Shown piece after piece: positions 1 to 8,131 of a DNA stretch of 9,881 bases. The notes below the pieces were generated by a model that saw only the letters and a list, made by a program, of their open reading frames with translations, had not been told where the DNA came from and did no database searches. A program made the position numbers and the translations under genes. The DNA comes from an uncultured Fretibacterium sp. Lineage in GTDB: Bacteria > Synergistota > Synergistia > Synergistales > Aminobacteriaceae. The first letter of the stretch is position 1, and each line of letters starts with the position of its first letter. The DNA is taken from contig NZ_CALIAA010000175.1 of assembly GCF_938040765.1 (NCBI RefSeq), positions 1-9,881 on the forward strand, in the 5' to 3' direction.

Positions 1-176
1 TTTGTAAAGTCCTGCGATGGAGCACTCCGGGATCAGCACAATATGCACCCCTGCCGCGACAAGCATGACCGCGACCAGCGATCCCATGCGCGACCCCTCT
101 GCACTCGGATAGATGCGCTGTGCAAATATGAGATAGCTGCGGTACGAAAGATAGATAAGCAGCAGAAGAAGAAGAG

Positions 177-192
<16 letters not shown>
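1..192 (-). CDS. Small membrane protein, unknown function (3' end outside window)
   Basis: I do not recognise this protein. From the ATG at 192 the frame stays open for 64 codons to the window edge. It shows two hydrophobic stretches: a leucine-rich one at residues about 4-24 (six leucines in a row at 7-12) and a second at about 37-54 (SLVAVMLVAAGVHIVLI). A short polar, basic stretch lies between them, so a two-pass or larger inner-membrane protein is likely. The first 16 nt overlap the end of uvrB, including its TAA, in another frame, which suggests translational coupling. Only a modest GGTGGAG purine run lies upstream. The stretch 121-180 is 40% G+C by count, well below the GC-rich genes around it, so the gene may have a different origin from uvrB. 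The C-terminus is not in the window. An open frame, a membrane signature and an operon-like overlap support a real gene, but no family is assigned. Confidence 0.6.
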
Positions 193-2117
<1,925 letters not shown>

Positions 2118-2126
2118 GGTCCGATG

Positions 2127-2131
2127 CCTCC
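2127..2131 (-). promoter_or_regulatory. Ribosome-binding site deciding the uvrB TTG start
   Basis: GGAGG on the minus strand lies 9 nt before the TTG at 2117. It is the only good Shine-Dalgarno match near the point where UvrB homology begins, and it fixes the start there rather than at an upstream in-frame codon. Confidence 0.75.
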
Positions 2132-2245
2132 AACACGAAAGATTCAAGGGGAGCGCCGATGGAATCCGCGCGTCCTCAGCCCGGAGGGGCCTCCCGCCGA
2201 ACGCAGCTCCAGGGCCTGCAGGCACACAGCCCTCCCCCTTCAAGT

Positions 2246-2272
2246 TTCTTATCTGCGGAAGCCGTTTGTCAA
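2246..2272 (-). promoter_or_regulatory. uvrB: Possible sigma-70 promoter for uvrB
   Basis: A perfect TTGACA -35 box occurs on the minus strand at 2272-2267. The -10 is weak: TAAGAA (2251-2246) after a 15-nt spacer, or GATAAG after 13 nt. Transcription from here would give a leader of roughly 120 nt before the TTG start. The consensus -35 is what is seen; promoter activity is inference. Confidence 0.3.
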
Positions 2273-2334
2273 GGGTGTTTTCCGCTTCGCCCCCCGTTCT
2301 CCGGGCGCGATCTACGGGATATCGAGGTTCAACA

Positions 2335-2363
2335 TGGCAATTGCCGCCCAAAACAGGTATGAT
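2335..2363 (+). promoter_or_regulatory. Possible promoter for the mini-ORF/DUF488 unit, overlapping a palindrome
   Basis: TATGAT at 2358-2363 resembles a -10 box. A weak TGGCAA lies 17 nt upstream at 2335-2340. The perfect palindrome GGCAATTGCC (2336-2345) overlaps the would-be -35 and could be an operator. The -35 match is only three of six, so this is tentative. Confidence 0.25.
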
Positions 2364-2436
2364 TTGAAAACCGCAGCGGTCCCGGGGAGGGGCGCCTCAT
2401 CGACGACGCTCGCGGACGAAGGGAGAAGATCGAACC

Positions 2437-2493
2437 ATGAAAAAACACTTCAGGGAAACCCGGACGATTGCCGCCCGGCTCACGGAGGTTTGA
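2437..2493 (+). CDS. Possible 18-codon leader peptide ahead of the DUF488 gene
   Basis: An ATG at 2437 opens a short frame encoding MKKHFRETRTIAARLTEV, ending at TGA 2491-2493. A GGGAGAAG purine run lies about 11 nt upstream. The stop is 4 nt before the DUF488 ATG, and the GGAGG that serves DUF488 (2484-2488) lies inside the last codons of the mini-ORF. Ribosomes finishing here could therefore hand over to DUF488. The peptide is basic and hydrophilic, has no signal or membrane segment, and shows no run of one amino acid that would indicate classical attenuation. It could equally be a chance ORF or a remnant. It is not recognised. Confidence 0.3.
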   Translation: MKKHFRETRTIAARLTEV

Positions 2494-2497
2494 GGAC

Positions 2498-2863
2498 ATG
2501 GCCCCAGACCTGGCGCTCAAAAGAGCGTACGAGGAGGCCAGCCCCTCCGACGGCTGCCGCGTCCTCGTCGATCGGCTTTGGCCCCGAGGCGTCTCGAAAG
2601 AGGCTCTGAGGGTGGAACGATGGTGGAAGGAGATCGCCCCATCGACGCAGCTGAGGCAGGAGTTCGCTCACAAGGAGGACAGATTCGCCGAGTTTGCGGA
2701 GCATTATCGGGGCGAGCTGAACGCGAACCCCATGGGGCCGGAGTTCCTCGGCTGGGTCCGCGAACGTCTGAGGGAGGGAAGAGTCAGCCTGATCTACGCG
2801 GCGAAGGACACCGCCCACAACCAGGCGGTCGTCCTGAGGGACTGGGTTCTGGAACGCCTGTAG
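2498..2863 (+). CDS. DUF488 (YeaO-like) family protein
   Basis: This 121-residue protein matches the small DUF488 family typified by E. coli YeaO. Its two family signatures are the N-terminal VLVDRLWPRGV (residues 22-32) and the C-terminal YAAKDTAHNQAVVL (100-113). KEIAPSTQLRQEF (44-56) in the middle is also typical. Length is normal for the family and no key block is missing. The ATG at 2498 is preferred because GGAGG sits 9 nt upstream at 2484-2488; an upstream in-frame TTG at 2468 adds only ten unconserved residues. The biochemical role of the family is not established, so none is given. No signal peptide or membrane segment is seen, so it is probably cytoplasmic. It is the only plus-strand gene here, divergent from uvrB and convergent with recA, which suggests a separate single-gene unit inserted between two minus-strand units. 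Confidence 0.9.
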   Translation: MAPDLALKRAYEEASPSDGCRVLVDRLWPRGVSKEALRVERWWKEIAPSTQLRQEFAHKEDRFAEFAEHYRGELNANPMGPEFLGWVRERLREGRVSLIYAAKDTAHNQAVVLRDWVLERL

Positions 2864-2893
2864 CTCCCGGCCCTCCTCCGCCCGATCCCCGCG

Positions 2894-2935
2894 GAGAGGC
2901 GGGAGGCCGCCGCCCGTGTCGGCCCTCCGCCTCTC
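2894..2935. terminator. Bidirectional GC-rich hairpin between the DUF488 gene and recA
   Basis: The arms GAGAGGCGGGAGGCC (2894-2908) and GGCCCTCCGCCTCTC (2921-2935) pair over 15 positions, with one G-U and one A-C mismatch in the plus-strand RNA and a 12-nt loop. It fills most of the 85-nt gap between two convergent stop codons, where a shared terminator would be expected. Neither side has a clear T-run, so it may be an imperfect intrinsic terminator or a 3'-end stabilising structure. Confidence 0.55.
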
Positions 2936-2948
2936 ATCGCCGGATAAG

Positions 2949-4118
2949 CTACTTGTCGTCGTCGGAGAGGTCCAGGATCCCCTCCTCGATCTCCATGGGG
3001 CCGTCCAGCATATCGACCTCGAGCGACGCCGCGCCCTCCTCCGCGGCCTCCGGGGCGTCCGGGTCCCCGCCGGGGTTCGGCTGGGGATGGAAGCCGATTC
3101 CCCTGGCGACCTCCGCCATGATCTCCCGGATGATCTCCTCCTGCACCGAGGGGTTCTTCTCGAGGAACTGGGCCACCGCCTCCTTGCCCTGCCCCAGGGT
3201 CTCCCCCTTGTAGGAGAGCCAGGACCCCTTCCTGCGGATGACCTCGTAGTCCACCGCCATGTCGACCACCGCCACCCCCATGGGGATGCCCTTGCCGTAG
3301 ATGAGGCTCGTGTGCGCGGAGCGGAAGGGGGGCGCCAGCTTGTTCTTGACCACCTTCAGATAGAGCTCGTGCCCGATGGTCTCCTCGCTTTTCTCGATCT
3401 TCTTGCCGCGGCGCACCTCCAGACGGACCGACGAGTAGAACTTGAGCGCCCGGCCGCCCGTCGTCGTCTCCGTCGGGCCGGCCCCGTATCCCGTCGAGAT
3501 CAGGGCCCGGAGCTGGTTGATGAAGATCACCACGCAGTTGGTCTTGGACACGATGGAGGTGAGCCGCCGCAGCGCGTAGGACATCAGGCGCGCCTGAAGG
3601 CCCAGCTGGCTCTCGCCTATCTTGCCGTCGATCTCCGCCTGAGGGGTCAGGGCCGCGACGGAGTCCACCACCACCAGGTCCACCGCACCGCTCCGCACCA
3701 GCGCGTCCAGCACGTAGAGCGCCTGCTCGCCGCTGTCGGGCTGGGAGAGGTACAGGGCCTCGACGTCCACCCCAAGCGCGGCCGCCAGCCGCGGGTCCAG
3801 CGCGTGCTCCGCGTCGATGAAGGCCGCGACCCCGCCCGCCCTCTGGGCCTCCGCGATCGCATAGAGGGCGACCGTCGTCTTTCCCGAGCCCTCCGGCCCG
3901 AATATCTCCACGATGCGCCCCTTGGGGTAGCCCCCGACGCCAAGCGCGATGTTCAGCGGCAGAATGCCCGAGGGGATTACCTCCACGTTCGCCCGCGCGT
4001 TGTCGCCCAGACGCATGATGGACCCCTGCCCGAACTTTCCCCGTATGTCCTCAATGGTCTGTTCCAGCATCTCCTCGCGCGTCTGCGGCACTTTTTTCTT
4101 CGCCAAGGCCAGATTCAC
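2949..4118 (-). CDS. recA: RecA recombinase
   Basis: RecA polymerises on single-stranded DNA with ATP, carries out strand exchange and, in other bacteria, stimulates LexA self-cleavage. The protein is 389 aa. Walker A GPEGSGKTT is at 74-82, the catalytic glutamate is in DAEHALD (E104), Walker B LVVVDS at 148-153, loop L1 around 163-173, NQLR (201-204) precedes loop L2, and GGRALKFYSS (221-230) follows it. L2 is unusual: ISTGYGAGPTETTTGG has two more residues than E. coli RecA and a tyrosine where E. coli has F203. The tail from about 345 is Pro/Glu/Asp-rich, ending LSDDDK, a normal acidic regulatory tail. The start is GTG at 4118 behind AGGAAGGG. An ATG two bases earlier is followed at once by TGA in another frame, so it cannot be the RecA start. 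The gene lies 42 nt after cinA, the common cinA-recA arrangement, and is probably last in the operon. Confidence 0.98.
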   Translation of the reverse strand: MNLALAKKKVPQTREEMLEQTIEDIRGKFGQGSIMRLGDNARANVEVIPSGILPLNIALGVGGYPKGRIVEIFGPEGSGKTTVALYAIAEAQRAGGVAAFIDAEHALDPRLAAALGVDVEALYLSQPDSGEQALYVLDALVRSGAVDLVVVDSVAALTPQAEIDGKIGESQLGLQARLMSYALRRLTSIVSKTNCVVIFINQLRALISTGYGAGPTETTTGGRALKFYSSVRLEVRRGKKIEKSEETIGHELYLKVVKNKLAPPFRSAHTSLIYGKGIPMGVAVVDMAVDYEVIRRKGSWLSYKGETLGQGKEAVAQFLEKNPSVQEEIIREIMAEVARGIGFHPQPNPGGDPDAPEAAEEGAASLEVDMLDGPMEIEEGILDLSDDDK

Positions 4119-4160
4119 ATCCCTTCCTCAGTCCGTCCAGTGGGTTAAAATCGGAAACGG

Positions 4161-5411
4161 CTACCTGCCGCCCGGCTTCGTATCCTTTGCGGCACGCCAC
4201 AGGGCCGACAAAGCACAGGCCACGGCCCGTTCCCGAACGCCATCCCGGTCTCCCCGCAGGTTCCGCAGAAACGCGGAGCTCCGTACCCCGCCCTCCTCCA
4301 TGGAGGCCACGGCAAACCACACGGTCCCCGTCGGCTTCTCCTCACTGCCCCCTCCGGGGCCCGCAATGCCCGTGACGGAGACGGCGAGGCTCGCGCCATA
4401 CAGCCGAAGGACCCCCTCGGCCATGGCCCGGGCGCACTCCCCGCTGACCGCGCCGTGCCGCGTCAGTACCTCGGGGTCCACCCCCAGAACCTTTCGTTTC
4501 GCCTCGTCGCTGTAGGCGACGACGCCGCCAAGAAAAGCGTCGGAGCTGCCGGGGACCGAGGTCAGGGCCCCCTGCACGAGTCCGCCCGTGCAGGACTCCG
4601 CGCAGGAAAGCGTCATTCCCCTGCTGCGGGCCTCGTGAAGCACGGCCTCCTGGAGCGCCGCACAGCCGGCGGGAAGCGCATCGTCCGGGAAACGGTCCCG
4701 AATCAGCCCCTCCGCATCCCGAACCCTGCCGGGCTCGCCCCGGACGACCAGCTCGACCGACGCGAAGGAGGGAAGCACCGACACGTGGAGCGCGGGGTCG
4801 GCGATCACCTCGGGAACCCGCTCCACCGCGCACAGCTCCGAGACGCCCGCCAGGACGACGGAGGTCCAGCGGTGAGAGGGAACGAAGAGCTCCGGCAGCT
4901 CCTGCCGGACCATCGCCGCGAACTCCGAGGGGACCCCGGGCAGGCTCAGAACCCTCGTCCCCCGTCGCTCAAAGGCGATCCCGAGCGCGGAACCCTCGGG
5001 ATTGTAAAGGCCCTGCGCCGAGGCCGGGACCAGCGACTGGCTGGAGCGGACGTACTCCAGCGCGGCCCGGCGCTCCCCGTCGTATCGCCCCACAATCCGG
5101 TCGTAAAGGGCCTCCTCCCGCCGCAGAGGGCTGTCCAGATAAGCGGACAGGGCCTCGCGCGTCCGGTCGTCATGCGTGGGACCCAGCCCGCCCGACAGGA
5201 CCAGCAGGTCCGTCCTACCCACCCAATGCCGAAGCAGCCCGACGATCGATTCCGAATCGTCGGGGACGACCTCGATACGCTCGACGCGCCACCCGGCGTC
5301 GTGCAGACGCCAGGCCAGGGCGGCGCAGTTCCCCTCGCGGCGCACCCCGCTCAGGAGCTCGTCGCCCACCGCGGCCAGGACGGCCGACCTCAGCTCACGA
5401 ACAGATTCCAC
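4161..5411 (-). CDS. cinA: CinA family protein (nucleotide pyrophosphatase / NMN amidohydrolase)
   Basis: This is a full two-domain CinA of about 416 aa. The N-terminal MoaB-like (COG1058) domain shows VGDELLSG (15-22), GGLGPTHDD (74-82) and a YNPEGSALG...LPGVPSEF block; in studied homologues it hydrolyses ADP-ribose. The C-terminal PncC domain begins near residue 255, with SCAESCTGG (269-277) carrying the putative nucleophile S273, and VTGIAGPGGG around 347-356; this domain removes the amide from NMN for NAD recycling. Both domains appear intact, so both activities are plausible, but neither is shown. The GTG at 5411 gives the usual short N-terminus before the first strand and a normal family length, although its ribosome site is weak (a G-rich run). 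TTG at 5417 is an alternative. The start lies inside the last 22 nt of pgpA, which suggests coupled translation. recA follows 42 nt downstream. Confidence 0.93.
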   Translation of the reverse strand: MESVRELRSAVLAAVGDELLSGVRREGNCAALAWRLHDAGWRVERIEVVPDDSESIVGLLRHWVGRTDLLVLSGGLGPTHDDRTREALSAYLDSPLRREEALYDRIVGRYDGERRAALEYVRSSQSLVPASAQGLYNPEGSALGIAFERRGTRVLSLPGVPSEFAAMVRQELPELFVPSHRWTSVVLAGVSELCAVERVPEVIADPALHVSVLPSFASVELVVRGEPGRVRDAEGLIRDRFPDDALPAGCAALQEAVLHEARSRGMTLSCAESCTGGLVQGALTSVPGSSDAFLGGVVAYSDEAKRKVLGVDPEVLTRHGAVSGECARAMAEGVLRLYGASLAVSVTGIAGPGGGSEEKPTGTVWFAVASMEEGGVRSSAFLRNLRGDRDGVRERAVACALSALWRAAKDTKPGGR

Positions 5412-5866
5412 AGCCAACCCCGCCCCCAGAGGTATCCATTCAAAAATTGAAGAAACAGGTTCACCATCACGCCGCCGACCACATCGTCGGCCATGATCCC
5501 GACCCCGCCCGGCAGCCGTTCCGCCGTGGAGACCGGGAAGGGCTTGAGGATGTCGACCACGCGGAACAGGAAAAACGCCGGAAGCGAAAAGGAGACAGGG
5601 AGCGCGTAAAGCGATACCCACATCCCCACCGCCTCATCCACGACGATCGCCCCCGGGTCCTCCGCCCCCATGGCGCGCGCGCAGGCTCCCGCCGCCCAAA
5701 TGCCCACGGCCCCCAGGGCGAGAATGCCCCACCAGGGGACCGGGAGAAGGACGTAAAAGATACAGGCGGCCGCGGACCCCAGGGTCCCCGGCATCTTGGT
5801 GAGAAAGCCCAGCCCCCCGAGCGTCGCGGCGAGGACCGGAAGCGCCCTGCGATTCAACTCAGACAT
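5390..5866 (-). CDS. pgpA: Phosphatidylglycerophosphatase A
   Basis: PgpA removes the phosphate from phosphatidylglycerophosphate at the inner membrane, giving phosphatidylglycerol. The 158-aa product has all the family motifs in order: PGTLGS (26-31), DPGAIVVDE (70-78), FRVVDILKPFP (101-111) and GIMADDVVGG (123-132). Hydrophobic segments are at about 33-62, 80-102 and 128-145. The acidic residues in DP..IVVDE and ADD are the expected metal-binding catalytic positions. The start is ATG 5866, directly behind a G-rich Shine-Dalgarno run (GGGGGAGGGGG). It overlaps the end of rimO by 8 nt (ATGTCTGA), so translation is probably coupled. In many Firmicutes the synthase gene pgsA sits at the equivalent place next to cinA-recA; here the next enzyme of the same pathway takes it. 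No pgsA is present in this window. Confidence 0.95.
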   Translation of the reverse strand: MSELNRRALPVLAATLGGLGFLTKMPGTLGSAAACIFYVLLPVPWWGILALGAVGIWAAGACARAMGAEDPGAIVVDEAVGMWVSLYALPVSFSLPAFFLFRVVDILKPFPVSTAERLPGGVGIMADDVVGGVMVNLFLQFLNGYLWGRGWLWNLFVS

Positions 5867-7187
5867 CCCCCTCCCCCTTGTCGACGGCCTCGCCGAACAG
5901 GTCGTACTCCTCGCAGTCGGTGATCCGCGCCCGGACGAAGGTTCCGAGCTCGGCATCCCCCGCGCCCGAGACACAGACCATGCCGTCCACCTCGGGCGCA
6001 TCCCGATAGGAACGCCCCCAGGCCTCGCCCGACTCCCCATCGACCTCCTCGACGAGGACGTCCAGCTCACGCCCGACGAAGAGCGCGCTGCGCTCCCGCG
6101 AGAGCTCCGACTGGAGCTCCATCAGGCGGGCATAGCGTTCCTCGCCCACCTCGCGGGGGACGAGATCCGGGAACGAGGCCGCGCGGGTCCCTTCCTCGGG
6201 CGAGTAGACGAACGCCCCCACCCTGTCGATCTCCGTCTCCACCAGAAAGTCCAGGACCCTTCGGAACTGGACCTCGGTCTCACCCGGAAAGCCCGTCATG
6301 ATGGTCGTGCGCAGGGCAAACAGGGGATTCTTCTCCCGAAGGTAACGGAACATCCTGCGGATATGCTCCCCCGCAGGGGCACGGTTCATCCTGGACAGGA
6401 TCGTATCGTCGATATGCTGGACCGGAACGTCCAGATAGGGCAGAATCTTGCCGCTCTCCATCAGGAAGTCCACGAAGGCGGGCGTCAGCCTGTCGGGGTG
6501 CAGGTAGAGCAGCCGCACCCAGGTCCCGTCGGGCAGGGCCGCGTCCAGTTCCCTCAGAAGACGCTCTATGGCGGGGGCCCCGTAGAGGTCGCGGCCGTAG
6601 ACCGTGAGGTCCTGCCCCACGAGGCAGAGCTCCCGGGCTCCCTCCGAGCAGAGGGCGAGGGCCTCGTCCACCAGGCGCTCCACGGGAAGGCTCCTCAGCC
6701 TGCCCCGGATGAGCGGGATGGAGCAATAGGAGCAGAAGGTGTCGCAGCCCTCTCCCACCTTGAGGTAGCGGGACCACCTCGGGGTCCCCGGAAGCGGAAC
6801 GCGTCCGCAGCCCGTCCGGGAGGCCGACACCTCCGAGTGCTCCAGCCCCGCGAGGTAGTTCACGACCGCATCCCAGTCCTCCGCCCGCGCGAACAGGTCC
6901 ACGCTGTCGAGCTCCCGGCGCAGCTCCGCCTCGTAGCGGTTCACGATGCAGCCCACCACGACGATCCGCTCCAGGACCCCGCGCTCCTTGAGGAGCTCCA
7001 GGTCCAGAATCGCGTCGATATTTTCCTTCACCGCATCCTGGATGAAGGCGCAGGTATTGATGATGCCGACGCGGGCATCCTCGGGGTCCGCCACCACGGT
7101 ATGCCCCTCGAACGCGAGGCGTCCCATCAGGTTCTCGCTGTCCACGCCGTTCTTCGCACAGCCCATGCTCACAAAAAAAATGTTCAA
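5859..7187 (-). CDS. rimO: Ribosomal protein S12 methylthiotransferase RimO
   Basis: RimO is a radical-SAM enzyme with two iron-sulfur clusters that adds a methylthio group to a conserved aspartate of ribosomal protein S12. The 442-aa protein has the three cysteines of the N-terminal cluster domain in MGCAKN (C10), INTCAFI (C46) and VVGCIVNRY (C80). The radical-SAM triad is GCDTFCSYC (C148, C152, C155), followed by IPLIRGRLRSLP and LVGQDLTVYG, which fit RimO better than MiaB or MtaB. A C-terminal TRAM-like domain covers about 375-440. I chose the TTG at 7187 because the first strand (NIFFVSMGC) starts right after it and an AAGGTGG run lies about 10 nt upstream; the next in-frame ATG would cut away that strand. 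The frame continues upstream through rodZ sequence but is not real there. The gene follows rodZ after a 98-nt gap containing a hairpin and overlaps pgpA by 8 nt. Confidence 0.95.
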   Translation of the reverse strand: MNIFFVSMGCAKNGVDSENLMGRLAFEGHTVVADPEDARVGIINTCAFIQDAVKENIDAILDLELLKERGVLERIVVVGCIVNRYEAELRRELDSVDLFARAEDWDAVVNYLAGLEHSEVSASRTGCGRVPLPGTPRWSRYLKVGEGCDTFCSYCSIPLIRGRLRSLPVERLVDEALALCSEGARELCLVGQDLTVYGRDLYGAPAIERLLRELDAALPDGTWVRLLYLHPDRLTPAFVDFLMESGKILPYLDVPVQHIDDTILSRMNRAPAGEHIRRMFRYLREKNPLFALRTTIMTGFPGETEVQFRRVLDFLVETEIDRVGAFVYSPEEGTRAASFPDLVPREVGEERYARLMELQSELSRERSALFVGRELDVLVEEVDGESGEAWGRSYRDAPEVDGMVCVSGAGDAELGTFVRARITDCEEYDLFGEAVDKGEGDV

Positions 7188-7233
7188 TGCGGCAAAGCCA
7201 CCTTCCCGACAGTTCCCCCGAGAGACGGCGAAA

Positions 7234-7268
7234 GCCGGGGACGGCCCTCCCGATCCTCCGTCCCCGGC
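7234..7268 (-). terminator. Intercistronic hairpin between rodZ and rimO (possible attenuator)
   Basis: A perfect 11-bp inverted repeat, GCCGGGGACGG (7234-7244) and CCGTCCCCGGC (7258-7268), has a 13-nt loop and lies in the 98-nt gap. On the minus-strand RNA it is followed by UUU and then GCCG. A short alternative stem CGGC-UUUC-GCCG (7227-7238) shares its 3' arm, so the two cannot form together. The T-run is short, so partial termination or mRNA processing is more likely than a full stop. Confidence 0.5.
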
Positions 7269-7285
7269 CTCTCCATTCGGCGCCC

Positions 7286-8131
7286 TCAGTTGACCTTCCT
7301 GTAGCTCCCGTCCGGCAGGTAGAAGTAGGTCTCCGAACGTTTGCCCTTGGGATTCGCGACGCCGAGGTCCTTGCCGTTCAGGGTGACCGAGGCCGCGTTG
7401 GGCCGTCCGTAGGAGACCTTGGCCTGAACAGGCAGGTCCCAGGACACGACGGAGCCCTTCTTCAGCGTTTTGGAGAACAGGACCTTGTCCCCGATCGTCA
7501 CCTTCATCCAGACGTCGGAGACCGCGCGGATCTCCAGGCTGGGAGGAGGCGGAAGCGGCTTCGACTCGGGTTGGCGTTCCGGGTCGGAGACCATGATCTC
7601 CATCGAAGCGGGGCTGACCCCGGCTACCCCGGTGTCGCCCGACGCGTCCTCGGAGGTGAGGGCCGAGAGCGCGGGATCCTCGGGCCGCATCGTCCGAAAG
7701 GCGTCCAGGGAGAGCCCTCCGCTGGACCAGACATACCAGACGTAGACCCCCGTTCCGATCAAGGCCGTCAGCAGGACGAGAAAGAGCCAGAAGTGCGAGA
7801 CGGGCTTGAAGCCCCTCGTGGGGGACGTCCCGTTCCCGAGCACGTTGGTCGGGGCCTCCGGGCCCCGGGGCATCGACCGGTTCAGCCACCCCATGAAGGG
7901 CTCCTGAAGATCCTCCGCGTTGATGACGCGGAGGTAGGTCCGGACGAACCCCTTGGTGTAGACGAGGTCCGGAAAACCCGCGTAATCCCCCTTCTCGATT
8001 CCGCGCAGAAACTCGATGCGGATGCGCGTCCGTTCGTATACGTCCTCAAGCAGCAGGCGCGCTTCCTCGCGTCTTTCCGCGACCAGGCGCCCCAGCTCCC
8101 TCAATGCCTCGTCACGATCCGATATCGGCAT
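7286..8131 (-). CDS. rodZ: RodZ-like helix-turn-helix membrane protein (DUF4115)
   Basis: RodZ links the cytoplasmic MreB filament to the wall-elongation machinery. This 281-aa protein has the three-part plan of the family. The N-terminal HTH domain (about 11-70) includes a YTKGFVRTYLRVI stretch typical of RodZ. A single membrane segment FWLFLVLLTALIGTGVYVWYVW lies at about 114-135. A Pro/Asp/Ser-rich spacer follows, with PPPP near 194-197, then a C-terminal beta-rich DUF4115 domain (about 198-272) on the outer side. No signal peptide is present, as expected for N-terminus-in topology. The ATG at 8131 is backed by a perfect AAGGAGG 9 nt upstream, lying inside the last codons of rpe; the two genes overlap by 20 nt. 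No mreB is present in this window, so the MreB partner is inferred from the family. In some bacteria such HTH proteins are also reported to bind nucleic acid. Confidence 0.88.
   Translation of the reverse strand: MPISDRDEALRELGRLVAERREEARLLLEDVYERTRIRIEFLRGIEKGDYAGFPDLVYTKGFVRTYLRVINAEDLQEPFMGWLNRSMPRGPEAPTNVLGNGTSPTRGFKPVSHFWLFLVLLTALIGTGVYVWYVWSSGGLSLDAFRTMRPEDPALSALTSEDASGDTGVAGVSPASMEIMVSDPERQPESKPLPPPPSLEIRAVSDVWMKVTIGDKVLFSKTLKKGSVVSWDLPVQAKVSYGRPNAASVTLNGKDLGVANPKGKRSETYFYLPDGSYRKVN

Larger units (their letters stand above)
2118..2436. other. Divergent intergenic region between uvrB and the DUF488 gene
   Basis: About 320 nt lie between the uvrB start and the mini-ORF ahead of the DUF488 gene. 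No convincing protein is encoded on either strand: the in-frame extension upstream of uvrB lacks family similarity, and the plus-strand frames are Pro/Arg/Ser-rich shadows. It holds a TTGACA box facing uvrB, a TATGAT box facing DUF488, and 10-bp perfect palindromes at 2214-2223 (GCCTGCAGGC) and 2336-2345 (GGCAATTGCC). I found no E. coli-type (CTGT-N8-ACAG) or B. subtilis-type (GAAC-N4-GTTC) LexA box. Confidence 0.6.

Noticed and set aside
2214..2223. Palindrome GCCTGCAGGC near CTGTGTG as a LexA-like site
   Set aside because: The half-site CTGT is not matched by ACAG at the right spacing. A 10-bp GC palindrome is easily expected by chance here.
2118..2351. An N-terminal extension of UvrB of about 78 residues
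   Set aside because: The extra stretch has no UvrB similarity, lies upstream of a good GGAGG/TTG start and would cover the candidate TTGACA promoter.
2916..4148. A 410-codon open frame on the plus strand opposite recA
   Set aside because: It covers recA entirely in antisense, has no recognisable motif and has the same His/Arg/Val-rich shadow composition.
5796..7304. A 502-codon open frame on the plus strand opposite rimO
   Set aside because: It is antisense to rimO and the end of pgpA, with no family motifs. Long open antisense frames are expected at this GC content.
7188..7889. An N-terminal extension of RimO across rodZ
   Set aside because: The in-frame open stretch runs antiparallel to nothing new: it lies on the same strand as rodZ in another frame. 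It shows no domain and would bypass the conserved RimO N-terminus.
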